Positions 20,696 through 29,645 of a stretch of 32,967 bases of DNA are shown here, piece by piece. The stretch comes from a virus: positions 1-32,967 of the IMG/VR virus record IMGVR_UViG_3300031673_000290; one strand, written 5' to 3'. The notes under the pieces were generated by a model. It was not told the DNA's origin. It made no database searches and saw only the letters and a list, made by a program, of their open reading frames with translations. How positions within the stretch are numbered: position 1 is the stretch's first letter; the number at the start of each line of letters is the position of its first letter. The position numbers were made by a program, and so were the translations under genes.

Positions 20696-20758
20696 GAAAT
20701 AGTAGGTCTCTGAATCCTTTTTAGTACCCCCTTTGAGGAGGATGAGGTCTGCTATTTC
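20696..20758 (+). promoter_or_regulatory. long stem-loop in the leader of the 20776 gene
   Basis: GAAATAGTAGGTCTC (20696-20710) pairs with GAGGTCTGCTATTTC (20744-20758) through 15 positions including G-T wobbles; inside, ATCC/GGAT and CCT/AGG continue the stack. It ends 6 nt before the GGAGAG ribosome site. It could be an RNase III-type processing site, a translation control element or a partial terminator. Confidence 0.6.
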
Positions 20759-20775
20759 TATGTAAGGAGAGAGTT

Positions 20776-21048
20776 ATGAAGTTTTTTAGTAAAAACAAAG
20801 ATACCTTATCAGTCATAAGTAAAGTAGCAAAGAAACGAATTGCTTTATTTGTGAATGGAGAATTTGAGACTGATAACCTAGAACTAATTGAAAAGTTGAA
20901 ACTGCATTTTAGATATGAGGAAAGTCCTAAAGTTATGTCTGGTTTAGCAGGTTTCTTAAAATTGAAAAAGGAAGCAATTTCAAAAGGGGTTTATAAAAAA
21001 GGAATGAAGAAAAAAGACATAGAAGAAATATTGAAAAATCTTAAATAA
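20776..21048 (+). CDS. small structural-region protein
   Basis: 90 residues. KRIALFVNGEFETDNLELIE resembles small proteins found after phage coat genes (strand, F-x-x-G-x-F-x-T-D, helix). The C-terminal part, SKGVYKKGMKKKDIEEILKN, looks like a Rho-N/SAP-type helical extension that could bind DNA. Probably a minor head or connector protein; by position only. Confidence 0.55.
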   Translation: MKFFSKNKDTLSVISKVAKKRIALFVNGEFETDNLELIEKLKLHFRYEESPKVMSGLAGFLKLKKEAISKGVYKKGMKKKDIEEILKNLK

Positions 21049-21062
21049 AAGAGGTGAAAAAA

Positions 21063-21764
21063 ATGCAAAATAAAGTAAGATACTTATTTGCTGACAAAGA
21101 AACTCCAATTACTAAACCGATATATATTAAAACTATAAACTCAACTGTAATGGCCATTGGAAAGTCAGCCTTACACGTTACCAGTTCTGTACCAAGTACG
21201 AAATTTATTAGCATATATGCCGATATCACAGCAACTAGTGGTGATAATAGAGGGATTTATAATCGACTTTACTTTACCGTAACTAATTCTGGTGGTGGTG
21301 AATCTCTACGTTCCTATACTGAAATAGGAAAGAATGTTACTGTTGCAACTGCTCATGGAGCACATATATCTTTGGGAATGGGTGAAAGTACCGATATTGG
21401 TAAAATTACTGGACTTGGTGCAGCAGTAAGATGTACTCTTGGGATTCCGAATGGTGCTTTATTGGGTGGAACTTACGCTGCTTTAATGGCTGAAATCTAC
21501 TCATTCGGTACTTTAAGTGATGCAAGTGGAGTCACGAGTTTATCAGTTTTACGAGCTGTTAATGATGGAGCAACTGCTGGGAAAGATATTGTTGACGATA
21601 AAGCAGTTTTAATCAGTCTAGCTGGATTTGCTTCAGCAACTGGTAGTTTAGTTTATACCCACGCTGTAACAACTCCTGGAGCTGCTACTGGTTCGCTTAA
21701 AATCTATATTGAAGGTGTTGGAAATAAATTTCTATATTATTGGGATACCGAAGGTGCTACTTAA
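21063..21764 (+). CDS. beta-rich structural protein
   Basis: 233 residues from the ATG at 21063, 6 nt after GAGGTG; a GTG at 21054 is part of that site. Gly, Ser, Thr and Ala dominate (GAHISLGMGESTDIGKITGL and similar), with many short strands and a region LYFTVTNSGGGES. Typical of capsid decoration or fibre-like virion proteins. No enzyme motif. Confidence 0.55.
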   Translation: MQNKVRYLFADKETPITKPIYIKTINSTVMAIGKSALHVTSSVPSTKFISIYADITATSGDNRGIYNRLYFTVTNSGGGESLRSYTEIGKNVTVATAHGAHISLGMGESTDIGKITGLGAAVRCTLGIPNGALLGGTYAALMAEIYSFGTLSDASGVTSLSVLRAVNDGATAGKDIVDDKAVLISLAGFASATGSLVYTHAVTTPGAATGSLKIYIEGVGNKFLYYWDTEGAT

Positions 21765-21779
21765 TAATTAAAAATCTTC

Positions 21780-21804
21780 GAGGGGTGGTATAGATAAACC
21801 CCTC
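21780..21804 (+). terminator. hairpin in the 21765-21829 gap
   Basis: GAGGGGT/ACCCCTC, 7-bp arms, 11-nt loop, followed by AATCC rather than a T run. Similar in role to the hairpin after the coat gene. Confidence 0.5.
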
Positions 21805-21829
21805 AATCCTATGAAAGGGGGATAAATAA

Positions 21830-22153
21830 ATGAGAAAACTTAAACTTGAAAATTACACAGTCTCACTTAGAAATGAACAAGGAAAACTCAATGACATACC
21901 TTATGATTTTAAGGATGCGATTATCAATTTAATGTTTCACCCTAATTTAAGATTATCAGGCACTAAACTTTTAGAAACTAATATTATAGCTGAAAAGATT
22001 ATGGAAGCTGATAAAGAAATAATACTTGAAGAAGAAGAATACAACAAAGTTAAAAGTGCTATAGATAGTTTTAATGGCTTTACCAGAAACGAAGTTGAAT
22101 TAGTCAAAAGAGTTTCAGAATGTCCGAAAATTGATGTTAAGGAAAAGAAATAA
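21830..22153 (+). CDS. hypothetical structural-region protein
   Basis: 107 residues; AAAGGGGG before the ATG. Begins with a beta hairpin (LKLENYTVSLRNEQGKLNDI), then helical and acidic (EADKEIILEEEEYNKVKSAI). The pattern 'YDFKDAIINLMFHP' recurs in small proteins placed before adaptor genes in phages. Possibly a tail or head chaperone. Confidence 0.55.
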   Translation: MRKLKLENYTVSLRNEQGKLNDIPYDFKDAIINLMFHPNLRLSGTKLLETNIIAEKIMEADKEIILEEEEYNKVKSAIDSFNGFTRNEVELVKRVSECPKIDVKEKK

Positions 22154-22165
22154 GAAGGGAAAGAA

Positions 22166-22813
22166 ATGACAATACTAAAAGCGGAACTTATTGCAGTAGT
22201 TAATAAAACTTTAAATAGGGGATATGCTACTGACGGAACAGCGTTAGATGAAAAGATTACTTCTGTATTGAAAGACCTTTCTCAATTAGGAAATTTCTTA
22301 CAGGATGAATTCAAAAGAGAAACGATTGCTGATCCTATTACAGATTATTATAGTTTACCTGATAATTTCAAAGATTTATTATTTGTTGGAATGAAAAGTC
22401 ATGATGACACTATAATATACAAACCATTAGTATATGAGAGATTTGAAATGTATCAGAGGAATATCTACTACTCCTCAACTCCGGGAACTCCCACACGTTA
22501 TACCTGGCAAAGTGGATATATGTATCCGAGACCAATCCCAGATGCTATTTATAATATGTACTTGTGGTATTCATACTATCATTCTGAAACATTCGTAATA
22601 GAAGAGGAAACGGTTAAAGCCTGTGATAACATCCTCTTTACTGATATCTACCGAAAAGCTATCGAAATGGGACTTTGTTATGAAGTGGCTTTAGGACTTA
22701 CTTTAGATAATGATGCTAAAAAGTTTAAAGCTCTTTATTTTGAACAGGTAAGTATCCGAAAAGCTAATTTAAAAGAACCAATAAAAATCGCAGCCTATCG
22801 GGATGGATTTTAA
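22166..22813 (+). CDS. head-tail adaptor-like protein
   Basis: 215 residues. It opens with a helical TDGTALDEKITSVLKDLSQL segment, then IADPITDYYSLPDNFKDLLF, then a beta region with TPGTPTRYTWQSGYMYPRPI, and ends in helices. This layout matches the adaptor (DUF6682-like/gp4-analogous) proteins that bind under the portal in short-tailed phages. The position after head proteins and before tail proteins agrees. Confidence 0.65.
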   Translation: MTILKAELIAVVNKTLNRGYATDGTALDEKITSVLKDLSQLGNFLQDEFKRETIADPITDYYSLPDNFKDLLFVGMKSHDDTIIYKPLVYERFEMYQRNIYYSSTPGTPTRYTWQSGYMYPRPIPDAIYNMYLWYSYYHSETFVIEEETVKACDNILFTDIYRKAIEMGLCYEVALGLTLDNDAKKFKALYFEQVSIRKANLKEPIKIAAYRDGF

Positions 22814-23283
22814 TGAAAACATTAGTCTTAATATTACTTTTAATAGCTTTGACAGGTTGTGGAATACTTAACGGTTTTATAATGCCTGATGACCCTGAAT
22901 TTCTTGCTGTGGTAGAAAGTTTAGATACACCAGCGAAGATTTGCGAGTATATGAAGGAGAATTTCGAGTATGAATATCACATGCTTGGGACTGACCCTTA
23001 TACACTTTGGAAAACACGAAAAGGCGATTGTAGTGATCTTGCTCAATTTGCAGGATTTATAGCGAACTATCATGGGTATGAAACCTATAAGATAAACATA
23101 TATTTTAAAAATGCTCTGGTAGGACACGCTTTGGCAGTTTATAAGGAAAATGGTAAATATACTTATTCAAGTAATAAAAATTATCATCCAATAGGTGTGG
23201 ACACTTTTGAAGAAATTGTATCAGATTACATCGATAAATACGGTGGGGAATTATTTTATTTTAAGGTTGTGAGTAATGGATAA
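22813..23283 (+). CDS. lipoprotein with transglutaminase-like Cys-His core
   Basis: 156 residues, start in a TAATG overlap with the adaptor gene. Residues 1-16 are a signal peptide with lipobox LTGC (Cys16). Residues 70-110 show RKGDCSDLAQFAGFIANYHG and VGHALAVY: Cys73 and His105 fit the catalytic pair of transglutaminase-like cysteine peptidases; SSNKNY may give the third residue. It would be exported and lipid-anchored in the host. Lying inside the virion operon, it may act at the host envelope late in infection, or be a virion protein. No stop or frameshift damages it. Confidence 0.7.
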   Translation: MKTLVLILLLIALTGCGILNGFIMPDDPEFLAVVESLDTPAKICEYMKENFEYEYHMLGTDPYTLWKTRKGDCSDLAQFAGFIANYHGYETYKINIYFKNALVGHALAVYKENGKYTYSSNKNYHPIGVDTFEEIVSDYIDKYGGELFYFKVVSNG

Positions 23284-24592
23284 ACAGACTTTCGGTATCT
23301 TTAATATTCAAAATGAATTAGTAAAGAACATCCCAAAAATACTACTTAATAAAGTTTTATTACCTGATTCGGAAAATGTCTTACTGAAAGACGGAAAGAT
23401 AATTCGTAGAAAGATGCGAGAGAAAGACTTACTTACCGCCGAAGGAGTAAAAGTCCAAACTCCGGATGGAAATCCTATTATTCATTATCATAAATTTATA
23501 AAACGTTCAACAGGAACACAATATTTACTTGCCTTCACAAAAGCACATATTTATCATTGGAATTTTCCAAGTCTCGACTTAAAGTGGACTAATCATAATA
23601 TAACTGCAACTACTATCGCTTTTAACGATAATGGTGCAAGTGCCGATACTATAACTGACTCTGGAGCAGGTTTTGTTACTGCTGGATTTGTAGACGGAGA
23701 TAAAATCACAGTTACAGGTGATAGTGAGAATAACGGAGAGTATACCATTGATACAGTTGTTGCAGCGACCATTACCCTTATTGCCACAGATGTATTAACC
23801 ACAGAGATAGCAGGAGATTCAGTTACTATCGTTGCTAATTGCGATAATTGGGAAACGGAGAGTTACAACGATAAGGTCATTGCAACTAATGGTATAGATT
23901 TTGTTTTGGCTTGGGATACAACCGGGAATTTTGTAGCTTTAGATGAGACGACTGGTATCGAATACGATACAGGGAAATTTTTAACTAAATGCAAATATTT
24001 AATTACTTATGAGAGTTATCTAATCTTGGGACACACCTATGAAGATGGCACGTGGTATCCCCAGAGAATGCGTTGGAACTCTATCGGAGAAGAGGCAAAC
24101 TGGCTAACGGGAACTAAAGGAAGCACAGAAGTAGGAAAAGCCGATTTCATTACTGGTTTCGGTTTGTATCGAGGATATCTAATTGTCTTTAAGCAAACGA
24201 GTCATTTTAAATATTGGTTAGTTGCTTCTACCTACATATTCAACGGAGCATTTATTTCAATGACAGTAGGTTGTCAATGTGGTGGTTCGATTGTTAATGA
24301 CAATAAAGGAAGATTGTATTGGTATGCTTCTGACGGAACGATTAAAGAAATGTCAGTAGGAACTATCTCTCAACCTATTCAGACAGAAATTATAGATAAA
24401 ATTTATCAAAGTTCCATAGACCTTATTAAGAGTAAATTTATTGATGAAACAGAGGAAACTTGTTGGAGTATTCCATTCGGGAATGCTCTAAATAATAAAA
24501 TAGTAACCCTTAAAGAAGATGAACAAGGAAACAGAATATGGGGACAAATAGATTTGGCTATCCCAGCGTTTGGCGAATACTATGAGGCTTAA
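23276..24592 (+). CDS. tail protein (gp10-like), with inserted beta module
   Basis: 438 residues, overlapping the lipoprotein gene by 8 nt. The N-terminal part (SENVLLKDGKIIRRKMREKD) and the repeated blades (CDNWETESYNDKVIATNG, QRMRWNSIGEEANW, GLYRGYLIVFKQTSHFKYW) resemble the propeller-like DNA-stabilisation/tail hub proteins of short-tailed phages. Residues 105-185 hold a module with ADTITDSGAGFVTAGFVDGD then KITVTGDSENNGEYTID, like the one in the head protein at 19981. Assignment is by fold pattern and position. Confidence 0.6.
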   Translation: MDKQTFGIFNIQNELVKNIPKILLNKVLLPDSENVLLKDGKIIRRKMREKDLLTAEGVKVQTPDGNPIIHYHKFIKRSTGTQYLLAFTKAHIYHWNFPSLDLKWTNHNITATTIAFNDNGASADTITDSGAGFVTAGFVDGDKITVTGDSENNGEYTIDTVVAATITLIATDVLTTEIAGDSVTIVANCDNWETESYNDKVIATNGIDFVLAWDTTGNFVALDETTGIEYDTGKFLTKCKYLITYESYLILGHTYEDGTWYPQRMRWNSIGEEANWLTGTKGSTEVGKADFITGFGLYRGYLIVFKQTSHFKYWLVASTYIFNGAFISMTVGCQCGGSIVNDNKGRLYWYASDGTIKEMSVGTISQPIQTEIIDKIYQSSIDLIKSKFIDETEETCWSIPFGNALNNKIVTLKEDEQGNRIWGQIDLAIPAFGEYYEA

Positions 24593-24630
24593 TTTTCGAT
24601 TTTATTCATATTGTAGTCATAGACTTCACA

Positions 24631-25104
24631 CTATCCTTTAATAAAAATAGTAGTTCCCGAAGCGGAATCAAAATAACCTGATACACTAAAAGTTTGTGTC
24701 CAATTTCCACTTCCAGAGATACCATTAACAATAGTACCTTCAAAATAAATTATAGTGGATACGGTTCTACCATAGATATTGATGTAGCTGCCACTAATAT
24801 TTGCAGTAATAATAGGATTGTTAAATGTTCCGTAACCTGTGTTCCAGTTGATATATTCTGAACCGACAATATGACAACCATAAATAGTAAGTGAACCAGA
24901 ACTATCAGCAATATTGCATTTTGAAGTTGTAACTGCACCAACATCAAAAAATGGCGTAGTAGTTGTTGTGGTGGTATTGGTCATTGTCCAATTACCAGAT
25001 AAATTAGTTGATGGTGTAGTAACTCCACCACAACCTGATAAAAAGATAGTAAAAATTAGAAATAAAATGAAAATTTTGAGAATTTTACTCAAAACGATTT
25101 TCAT
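24631..25104 (-). CDS. lipoprotein moron on the opposite strand
   Basis: 157 residues from the ATG at 25104, with TGGAGG 9 nt upstream; an in-frame ATG at 25134 is less likely. The signal peptide (KIFILFLIFTIFLSGCGG) has a lipobox at Cys25. The mature part is beta-rich with GNWTMTN, a run of threonines, and repeated GSGNW/SGYFDS features, like small host-type surface lipoproteins. It is the only leftward gene in the structural operon and has its own promoter, so it is probably expressed apart from the late genes and may change the host surface. Confidence 0.75.
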   Translation of the reverse strand: MKIVLSKILKIFILFLIFTIFLSGCGGVTTPSTNLSGNWTMTNTTTTTTTPFFDVGAVTTSKCNIADSSGSLTIYGCHIVGSEYINWNTGYGTFNNPIITANISGSYINIYGRTVSTIIYFEGTIVNGISGSGNWTQTFSVSGYFDSASGTTIFIKG

Positions 25105-25124
25105 ACTAACCACCTCCATAATTG

Positions 25125-25153
25125 AAGATAGCACAAAATTGAGAAAAAGTCAA
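25125..25153 (-). promoter_or_regulatory. promoter of the lipoprotein moron
   Basis: On the - strand TTGACT (25153-25148), 17-bp spacer, TATCTT (25130-25125). Transcript start expected near 25118, just before the ribosome site. Confidence 0.7.
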
Positions 25154-25171
25154 TAAGAAAGGAAATAATAA

Positions 25172-26722
25172 ATGGCAGAAGATTTAATTTTAAGACCAAA
25201 TGCTACGGGAGATTATTCACAAGGCAGTCCTTCGGGATACGATAAAGTTGATGAAGTAACTCCCGATGAAGATTCTACTTATGTTCAAGCCACAGGTAGT
25301 GATACTGGGGTAACAGCCAAAGAACTTTATAATTTACCTAATCCTGAAGTAGGTGGTTCTATTAATAGCGTAACTTTATATGTTAGAGGTAGAATCGGTG
25401 CGACAAGTCAGAATAATTTTTCTCATTGTTACGGTGCGGCAAAAATAAATGGTACATATTATTGGACGGATTTATTAGACCCACACGCCCTAACTTACGC
25501 AACACAATCAAAAGTTTGGACTCTTAATCCTACAACAGGTATTGCTTGGACTTGGAGTGATATAAACCAATTACAGGTTGGAGTAAGGCTTTATGCTTGG
25601 AATGGTGGTGTTTCTGGAACTTTTTATGCACGTTGCACTCAAGTCTATGTGGTAGTAAATTACAATCCACTATATGCTCCTACCGTTACCACTACTTCAC
25701 CAATCGAAGATATATTATCAACTACTGCCACAGGGAGAGGAAACATAACCGCTACAGGTGGTGCAAATGCCACTCGTAGAGGTTTTTGTTACATGGTAGG
25801 GACTTCTGGCGACCCTACTATAGCGAATAGTGTAGCATATACTGATGGTTCATTCGGAATAGGTGTATACACTAAAGGACTTACAGGATTATCTCCAGGT
25901 ATAACTTATAGGGTCAGGGCTTATGCAGTAAATTCAGCGGGAGTGGGATACGGCACTACTGTCCAATTTACCACCCTTACAGCAGCTCCCACTGTTACCA
26001 CTCAAGACCCTACTCCTGCTTACATCCTGACAACTTCAGTAAGAGGAAATGGAACTATTACAGCCACTGGTGGGGAAGATTGTTCTGAACGTGGTTTTCA
26101 ATATGGTTTAACTCAAACTCCCACCTGGACGAAGAAAGTAACAGAAGGCGGATATGTAGCAGGGGCATTTTACTTAACGATAAATGGTTTACAACCAAAT
26201 ACCGAATACTGGTATAGGGCTTTTGCTAAAAATACGGTAGACCCTTATTACGGTTACGGTGCATGGGTAAAATTTCAAACTGCTGCTGCCGGAACTACAC
26301 CGACAGGAACGAAGATAAGTATATGTTCTGATTATTCAGGTTATACATATATATTAAATGAATCTTTAACAGATGACGGAAATACTTACAAATCTCACTT
26401 TACAATTTCTACCGACCTGGCAGATAAACAAGGACTTCATTCTAAGAAAAGACTTGAGGATTTATATTCATATTTTGAAAAGAAAGATGGAACATGCAAA
26501 ATCTATATCAAAAGAGACTCCGAAACAACCTGGCAATATTGTGGTGAGATTTCTATGACTGGGGAAGATGATATTGTAGTGCCTCATCTTCCAAGTGAAA
26601 ATCAGGATAGTAGCGGAGATGTGGATTGGTTAGCGAAGCATTTTCTTATAAGATTTGAATTTGAAAATGATTTCAGTTTTATAGGACTTATAACTGAGGC
26701 TGTTCCGATCGGAGTGAGATAA
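25172..26722 (+). CDS. tail fibre-like protein with FN3-like repeats
   Basis: 516 residues. The N-terminal 165 residues form a beta-sandwich-like region (GSINSVTLYVRGRIGATSQN, then WTLNPTTGIAWTWSD). Two FN3-like units follow, about residues 170-270 and 272-370, each with a GNITATGG / GTITATGG core, an RRGFCY or ERGFQYG strand, and a closing LxPxxxYxxRAxAxN (LSPGITYRVRAYAVN; LQPNTEYWYRAFAKN). A separate C-terminal domain (about 385-516) may bind the receptor. Fibre or host-recognition role inferred. Confidence 0.7.
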   Translation: MAEDLILRPNATGDYSQGSPSGYDKVDEVTPDEDSTYVQATGSDTGVTAKELYNLPNPEVGGSINSVTLYVRGRIGATSQNNFSHCYGAAKINGTYYWTDLLDPHALTYATQSKVWTLNPTTGIAWTWSDINQLQVGVRLYAWNGGVSGTFYARCTQVYVVVNYNPLYAPTVTTTSPIEDILSTTATGRGNITATGGANATRRGFCYMVGTSGDPTIANSVAYTDGSFGIGVYTKGLTGLSPGITYRVRAYAVNSAGVGYGTTVQFTTLTAAPTVTTQDPTPAYILTTSVRGNGTITATGGEDCSERGFQYGLTQTPTWTKKVTEGGYVAGAFYLTINGLQPNTEYWYRAFAKNTVDPYYGYGAWVKFQTAAAGTTPTGTKISICSDYSGYTYILNESLTDDGNTYKSHFTISTDLADKQGLHSKKRLEDLYSYFEKKDGTCKIYIKRDSETTWQYCGEISMTGEDDIVVPHLPSENQDSSGDVDWLAKHFLIRFEFENDFSFIGLITEAVPIGVR

Positions 26723-26895
26723 TGCCAGAACAATTAAAAACACCGCCAAGTTTATTTCTACCGGATATAGAAAATGTAGAAGACGAAAAAATAAAAAGAA
26801 TATTTGAGGAATATAACAAAGCTATAGAAGAATTTGTAACTGCTGTATATTCGGATATTACTCGTCTTCACGAAAGAACAGAAGCACTTGAATAG
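26722..26895 (+). CDS. small helical protein (57 aa)
   Basis: TAATG overlap with the fibre-like gene and GGAG upstream. TPPSLFLPDIENVEDEKI then a long acidic helix (FEEYNKAIEEFVTAVYSDIT). Possibly a fibre or tail attachment peptide; function unknown. Confidence 0.6.
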   Translation: MPEQLKTPPSLFLPDIENVEDEKIKRIFEEYNKAIEEFVTAVYSDITRLHERTEALE

Positions 26896-27073
26896 ACTAT
26901 ATCAAAGAGAACTAAAATGTTGTAACTATCGTTGTCCTCTCTGGGTTGATGATAGAACAACCTGGAGTCAAGAAATGTTTTGTCTAAAATCAAAACGCAA
27001 AATTGAAAAAGATGATAAGCCATTTCCATTATGGTGTAAATTAGAGGAGGTAAAAAATGGAAAGAATAATTAA
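26888..27073 (+). CDS. small Cys-rich protein (TTG start)
   Basis: 61 residues from a TTG overlapping the end of the gene before it. Contains KCCNYRCPLW, MFCLKSKRK and WCKLEE: a Cys/Trp pattern like the small proteins at 2283 and 2429. No strong ribosome site, so coupling is likely. It overlaps the GNAT-like gene. Confidence 0.5.
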   Translation: MNRLYQRELKCCNYRCPLWVDDRTTWSQEMFCLKSKRKIEKDDKPFPLWCKLEEVKNGKNN

Positions 27074-27491
27074 TGAAATTTACTTTGCTTCTACTTACGA
27101 AGAGTTTATGGAGATATGCAGTAAGTTAAAAGAAGTAAAAGATTGTGAATTAACAGAAGAGAAATTATTTAATTATATGTATGAAGGTTTGCGAACCAAA
27201 AGAACTTTTTCTTTTGTTAGTTATGACGGTGAAATGAACGGTTGTCTTGTGCTGACCGTAGGAAAGAATTTAATCGATGATTTAGCTGTGTATGTGATTT
27301 TCATTTGGATAGACAAACACTATCCTAAATTATGGTTAAAATATATGAAATTTACAGAAGATGTTGCGAGAGCATTTAAGGCAAAAAAAATAATCGGCAG
27401 TACCAAAAGAAATGCCGAAGCTATTGATAGAAAATTAGAGAAATATGGTTATAAGGTAACTTATAACATAATCGAAAAGGAAATTAATTAA
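27057..27491 (+). CDS. GNAT-like acyltransferase-fold protein
   Basis: 144 residues; GAGGAGG before the ATG. Central strands FSFVSYDGEMNGCLVLTVGK and LAVYVIFIWIDKHYP, then helix DVARAFKAKKIIGSTK and YGYKVTYNII, follow the GNAT fold order, but the acetyl-CoA loop (Q/RxxGxG/A) is not clear. Similar proteins sit among internal-virion genes of short-tailed phages. It may be a fold relative without catalysis. Confidence 0.55.
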   Translation: MERIINEIYFASTYEEFMEICSKLKEVKDCELTEEKLFNYMYEGLRTKRTFSFVSYDGEMNGCLVLTVGKNLIDDLAVYVIFIWIDKHYPKLWLKYMKFTEDVARAFKAKKIIGSTKRNAEAIDRKLEKYGYKVTYNIIEKEIN

Positions 27492-27549
27492 TGCCCGCTA
27501 AAGAATATCTAAAAAATATAATAAAATTTTGAAAGGAGTTGAATAGAAG

Positions 27550-28323
27550 ATGCCAGGAAAACAAGTGAAAGACCCAGAACCAGAACTACTTACAACTGAA
27601 TACTCCGATGAGGCGTTAGCAGGTTTAGAAGAATTAGCTTATGGGGAATTACCAACCTTACCGACAGTTGATTTGCCAGGGATATCAGGTCAGGAAAGTC
27701 AATTACTGAATATGGGAATGGGTTTAATCGAGAATATGATGAGTGGACAAATGCCAGAAGCCTTCACTTTGGGAATGGAAAAAATCAAGAGTGTATTAGC
27801 TGGAGAGTATGATCCCACAAAAGGTGATTATTATAAGGGATTAAAAGAAGAAGCTGGGGTTCTGACAGAAGAAGGAATAAGTGGAATTAGACAGGCAGGT
27901 CAATTAGGTGGAATGCTTTACTCTGAACCCAGAATAGGTGAAGAGAGTAGATTACGTGGTCAGATAGGGACTGGTCTAACTAAAGAATTGGGTCGGTTAT
28001 TTGAATCAAACATCAACAGGGAAGCGAGTATGATACCACAATTATTAAACTATTCAGGACAAGAGATTGGTAAGCAGGGAATGGCTATGTCGGGAATATC
28101 AAGTTTAGCTCCATTAGCAGGAAAGAGTGGAGATATAGCCAGAGAACAAGAGATGATAAATCAAAGGATAGGAAGTCAACAAGCAATGCTTCCTTATGTT
28201 GCTCAAGCCCCAATAATGGAATCTCTTGCTAATTGGGGGACTTGGAGTCAACCAACGAGTCATTATCAACCTGGATTACTTGATTATGCTCTACCGATTG
28301 CAGGAGCAGGTATAGGTAAATAA
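27550..28323 (+). CDS. internal virion / DNA ejection-like protein
   Basis: 257 residues with GAAAGGAG before the ATG. Gly-, Ala- and Met-rich, low in aromatic residues, helical (GISGIRQAGQLGGMLYSEPR). This matches ejection proteins of short-tailed phages, which leave the capsid with DNA and form a channel across the host envelope. Assigned by composition and position. Confidence 0.6.
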   Translation: MPGKQVKDPEPELLTTEYSDEALAGLEELAYGELPTLPTVDLPGISGQESQLLNMGMGLIENMMSGQMPEAFTLGMEKIKSVLAGEYDPTKGDYYKGLKEEAGVLTEEGISGIRQAGQLGGMLYSEPRIGEESRLRGQIGTGLTKELGRLFESNINREASMIPQLLNYSGQEIGKQGMAMSGISSLAPLAGKSGDIAREQEMINQRIGSQQAMLPYVAQAPIMESLANWGTWSQPTSHYQPGLLDYALPIAGAGIGK

Positions 28324-28340
28324 GAGGAGATGATTTTGAT

Positions 28341-29645
28341 ATGCAAGTTTTAAACTTTCCGAGTCCTTATCGTCAGGGAGAAGCTCCTTATGATATTTTT
28401 AAGGACAGAATGGCAGCCATCACCCAGATAGTACAGGGGATTAAGGGAAGAATTTTAAATAAATATACCAAAGGTTTACTTGACACAACTATAGACCAAA
28501 TTAATAAATCACTTACTCAAGACCAAGCGACCGAAACAATTAATTTATTAAATGCAGACCCAGGAGAAGATATCTATCCCGATGAAGAAAAATTAAATAC
28601 AATGGCAGGTCAATTTGTAGATACCTTTAATGTGATGGGAAAGTTAGCACAAAAAGAGTCAACAATGGGAGGTATGCGTTCTATGCAGGGTATTCCTCCT
28701 ACTCAAGGTATGCCTCCAACTTCAGAAGTAATGTTACCTAAAGGTGATAAAGCTCAACTCTTAAACGCAATAATGAGTATGCCTGAAGGACAGATGGACT
28801 TTGCACCTATTTTAAATTATATGAAAGAAAATAGACCCAAAATGATGGGGTCTTTCTCTCCTATGGAAGAGTGGGCTTTGAATCAGGCTATGGGACAAAT
28901 CGGTGATCAAAAGGAAGAATTAGGTAAGGGTTTAGATTTAGCTAAAAAATATTCTGAATTTTTTAAAGAACCACAGAAAGCAAGAATAACCAATGAAATA
29001 GAATTTGCACGAGAAGACCCTGAAGGATATAGGAATTTCTTACAACAAAAAGAAACTCTTGATATTACTACAAAAGAAAAAGATACACAAATGTATATCG
29101 GAATGTATAACAGAGAAGAGATTAGTAGAGATGAACTCATGAAACTATTAGGAGGTTATGTTGCAGAGGAAAAATTATCTGATTTTGAAAAGAAATGGAA
29201 TATGTTCATAAAGGTATATGAAGATAATAACATGGAAATTCCATTAGATAATGCACTAAAAATATTAGGTGCTTATGTAGGTGAAGAAGGAACTGGGGGA
29301 TTGAAAGCACCTACTTATACTACTGCTGAAAATATAGAAAAAGGATTTATGGAAAAGGTAGAAACGGTTCAAGACTTTGGAAGTGAATTAAAGAGACTAC
29401 AAGGATTAGGTATTGACACTAAAACATTTGAGACCACAGAATATTTTGCTGGATTAATGGAAAAGAAATATGAAGAAGCGTTAAGCGTTATTCAGTATTG
29501 TACACAAGGAATACAGTCTGGTGAAGAAGCTGATAAAGATGGACTTAACTATAGAGATACTTATAAAGAATGGTGGGAAAAAGCCAATAACTACGACCAG
29601 CAATATTTCAATATAACTAGTAAGCGTTTATTGACGGGGGAATAA
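28341..29645 (+). CDS. internal virion-like protein
   Basis: 434 residues, AGAGGAG before the ATG. Long helical regions with Gln, Met and Pro (GMRSMQGIPPTQGMPPT), and no enzyme motif. It sits between another ejection-like protein and the giant last gene, as in P22 (gp7, gp20, gp16 order). Function inferred from context. Confidence 0.6.
   Translation: MQVLNFPSPYRQGEAPYDIFKDRMAAITQIVQGIKGRILNKYTKGLLDTTIDQINKSLTQDQATETINLLNADPGEDIYPDEEKLNTMAGQFVDTFNVMGKLAQKESTMGGMRSMQGIPPTQGMPPTSEVMLPKGDKAQLLNAIMSMPEGQMDFAPILNYMKENRPKMMGSFSPMEEWALNQAMGQIGDQKEELGKGLDLAKKYSEFFKEPQKARITNEIEFAREDPEGYRNFLQQKETLDITTKEKDTQMYIGMYNREEISRDELMKLLGGYVAEEKLSDFEKKWNMFIKVYEDNNMEIPLDNALKILGAYVGEEGTGGLKAPTYTTAENIEKGFMEKVETVQDFGSELKRLQGLGIDTKTFETTEYFAGLMEKKYEEALSVIQYCTQGIQSGEEADKDGLNYRDTYKEWWEKANNYDQQYFNITSKRLLTGE

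Noticed and set aside
27491-27532. Thirteen-codon open frame in a TAATG overlap after the GNAT-like gene
   Set aside because: Too short and without a ribosome site of its own; most likely chance.
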